Shown piece by piece: positions 63,836 through 64,000 of a stretch of DNA of 64,000 bases (positions within the stretch are counted from its first letter, which is position 1; the number at the start of each line of letters is the position of its first letter). The stretch comes from Prorocentrum cordatum (Eukaryota; Sar; Dinophyceae; Prorocentrales; Prorocentraceae). The translations under genes were made by a program, and so were the position numbers. The DNA is taken from NCBI GenBank assembly GCA_963575745.1, contig CAUYUJ010009469.1:33501-97500 (forward strand). The letters are read 5' to 3'. The notes under the pieces are model-generated. The model ran no database searches and was not told where the DNA came from. It worked only from the letters and a program-made list of their open reading frames with translations.

Positions 63836-64000
63836 ATGATCACAAAACGCTGCCAGGGGCATCACTTGGGAGCCCCAAGGGGGAGCCACCCTGGCTGATC
63901 TCACGAGCCCGTTCGCGCCGATTTTGGTGGGACGTCTCAGCTAAAATTGCCGTTTGGCCTCCCCAACATGTTCTCTTGAGAGCCTCATGGTCACAAAACG

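Overview
This window looks like nuclear DNA of a dinoflagellate, though I cannot name the genus. The signs are tiny exons in very long introns, splice donors of GC, GT and probably GA, acceptors of the AG|G type, dense families of short TIR elements and huge trinucleotide microsatellites, and one APE-type non-LTR retrotransposon. I saw no rRNA, tRNA, spliced-leader relic, CRISPR array or bacterial-type operon.

The real host genes are two same-strand copies of a mitoferrin-like mitochondrial carrier (SLC25 family, predicted iron import through the inner mitochondrial membrane). Copy 1 runs from about 3.8 kb to 46.6 kb. It has ten exons I can join in frame (4133 to 46332 and on) plus one tentative upstream exon. 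The nine exons from 4133 to 38711 sum to 825 nt, exactly 275 codons, spread over 34.6 kb. Copy 2 runs from 57.6 kb past 62.05 kb. It has four larger exons; its last exon is probably beyond the window. The two copies encode the same three-repeat carrier but share only about two intron positions, so introns have been gained or lost in large numbers since duplication.

Between them, at 46583-53542, sits a complete 6.96 kb LINE. It has an ORF1 with a RanBP2-type zinc finger and coiled coil, and an ORF2 with endonuclease, reverse transcriptase, CCHC knuckle and RNase H. It carries a CCATA-repeat tail and a 15-bp target-site duplication, and it landed in a CTC tract at the 3' end of copy 1.

Layout: 0-3.8 kb, microsatellites and small elements. 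3.8-46.6 kb, copy 1 exons embedded in intronic repeats: GAT (8.8-10.9 kb), CTC/GGA (14.4-15.7 kb), a GCC-rich minisatellite (16.6-18.3 kb), GAC (19.8-21.96 kb), a 73-bp satellite (23.3-24.1 kb), TAG (27.3-28.1 kb), GGA (34.7-35.4 kb), MITE arrays (39-40.4 kb) and a decayed A/C/T-rich tract (41-43 kb). 46.6-53.5 kb, the LINE. 53.5-57.6 kb, repeats. 57.6-62.1 kb, copy 2. 62.1-64 kb, elements and a perfect hairpin.

I define about 16 repeat families by comparing copies inside the window (named Fam-A to Fam-P here only). Several show TIRs and target duplications. Fam-A and Fam-C carry potential splice dinucleotides at their ends, and one Fam-A copy lies exactly between an open coding-like segment and exon 1.2 of copy 1. 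The most interesting hypothesis is therefore that these are introner elements, transposons that create introns, caught in a gene whose paralogue lacks many of the same introns.
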